Assembly: GCF_001028665.1 (NCBI RefSeq)
Contig: NZ_CP011503.1
Location: forward strand, 2,232,001 to 2,296,000
Direction of reading: 5' to 3'
Length of the DNA stretch: 64,000 nt
From: Burkholderia pyrrocinia
GTDB taxonomy: Bacteria; Pseudomonadota; Gammaproteobacteria; Burkholderiales; Burkholderiaceae
Shown piece by piece: positions 63,775 through 64,000 of this stretch. Position 1 is the first letter of the stretch. Each line of letters opens with the position of its first letter. The notes under the pieces were generated by a model. It was not told the DNA's origin and ran no database searches. It saw only the letters and a program-made list of their open reading frames with translations. The position numbers and the translations under genes were made by a program.

Positions 63775-64000
63775 ATGAGCACCACCCCATCGTCCGCCTC
63801 CGCGGATCCGACCACCGAAGCCACGGCCCAGTCGCCTGCGCGCCAGTACATCGACGCGGTCCTCGAACAGTCCTTCCGGCATCTGTTCGGGCCGACCGCC
63901 ACTCCGGAGCAGCCGCGCAAGCACGGCGTCGTTTCGATCGCGAAACTGACGGCCGCGCTTGCCGAGTATCTCGCTCCGGACGAAATCAAAGAGGTCAAGG
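63775..64000 (+). CDS. spoT: SpoT/RelA bifunctional (p)ppGpp synthetase/hydrolase, N-terminal fragment (cut by window edge)
   Basis: An ATG at 63775 with GGAGG upstream opens a frame that runs off the window end after 75 codons. MSTTPSSASADPTTEATAQS is a disordered start, and the visible end VSIAKLTAALAEYLAPDEIK begins the HD-domain region. The call rests mainly on conserved synteny after rpoZ plus the KLTAALAEYL pattern. The catalytic HD and synthetase domains are outside the window. Confidence 0.82.
   Translation, partial: MSTTPSSASADPTTEATAQSPARQYIDAVLEQSFRHLFGPTATPEQPRKHGVVSIAKLTAALAEYLAPDEIKEVK

Overview
The window is about 67-68% G+C, densely coded, and reads as one contiguous piece of the main chromosome of a Burkholderia, most likely of the cepacia complex. 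The basis is the combination of a glucokinase fused to a HexR/RpiR regulator beside zwf and pgl, the orders minC-minD-minE, ftsK-lolA-rarA-serS and rph-rdgB-hemW opposite yicC-gmk-rpoZ-spoT, and betaproteobacteria-like protein sequences. This is inference from family knowledge; no search was run. I see no insertion sequence, prophage, CRISPR array or rRNA operon. Two serine tRNAs are present.

Layout. 1-3760: truncated LysR regulator divergent from an MFS permease, a CaiB/BaiF CoA-transferase and a methylmalonyl-CoA-decarboxylase-like crotonase, probably an uptake-activation-decarboxylation cassette for a small dicarboxylate. 3811-4961: two-subunit chromate transporter. 5130-6943: DeoR regulator divergent from a NUDIX-DUF4406 pair, with three phased repeats between them. 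7144-10567: divergent sirtuin, fluoride channel crcB with DUF190, yggT and a DUF2520 dehydrogenase-like gene. 11083-13798: Tyr/Pro-rich secreted protein, LysE exporter, ubiD. 13799-15504: long AT-rich regulatory region with a palindromic promoter and a candidate small RNA ahead of a lytic transglycosylase. 15601-24449: aminotransferase, nusB-ribH-ribB(X), DUF1993, O-methyltransferase with GntR regulator, ribE-ribD-hemL. 24636-26560: EVE-like protein and a Bcr-type exporter. 26660-35636: glucose catabolism (zwf-pgl-glk/hexR) divergent from a glucose-type ABC importer. 35729-43455: TRIC-type channel, Smr protein, trxB, ftsK-lolA-rarA, DUF2164. 43700-48391: serS with tRNA-Ser(CGA), a chemoreceptor and alkane hydroxylase. 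49061-55232: GNAT, minCDE, small envelope proteins, ClC channel and waaC. 55337-58907: MHS permease, three small orphan proteins and tRNA-Ser(TGA). 59053-64000: hemW-rdgB-rph, divergent from yicC-gmk-rpoZ-spoT (cut by the window end).

How parts fit together. Sugar imported by the ABC system is phosphorylated by the Glk half of the fusion, oxidised by Zwf and Pgl, and would enter the Entner-Doudoroff pathway. The HexR half probably binds the palindrome that overlaps both divergent -10 boxes. Riboflavin genes are split into ribB(X)-ribH-nusB and ribD-ribE. The fused ribB protein has lost all three zinc cysteines of its GTP cyclohydrolase II half, so another RibA must exist outside the window. 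The most unusual non-coding region is 13799-14394.
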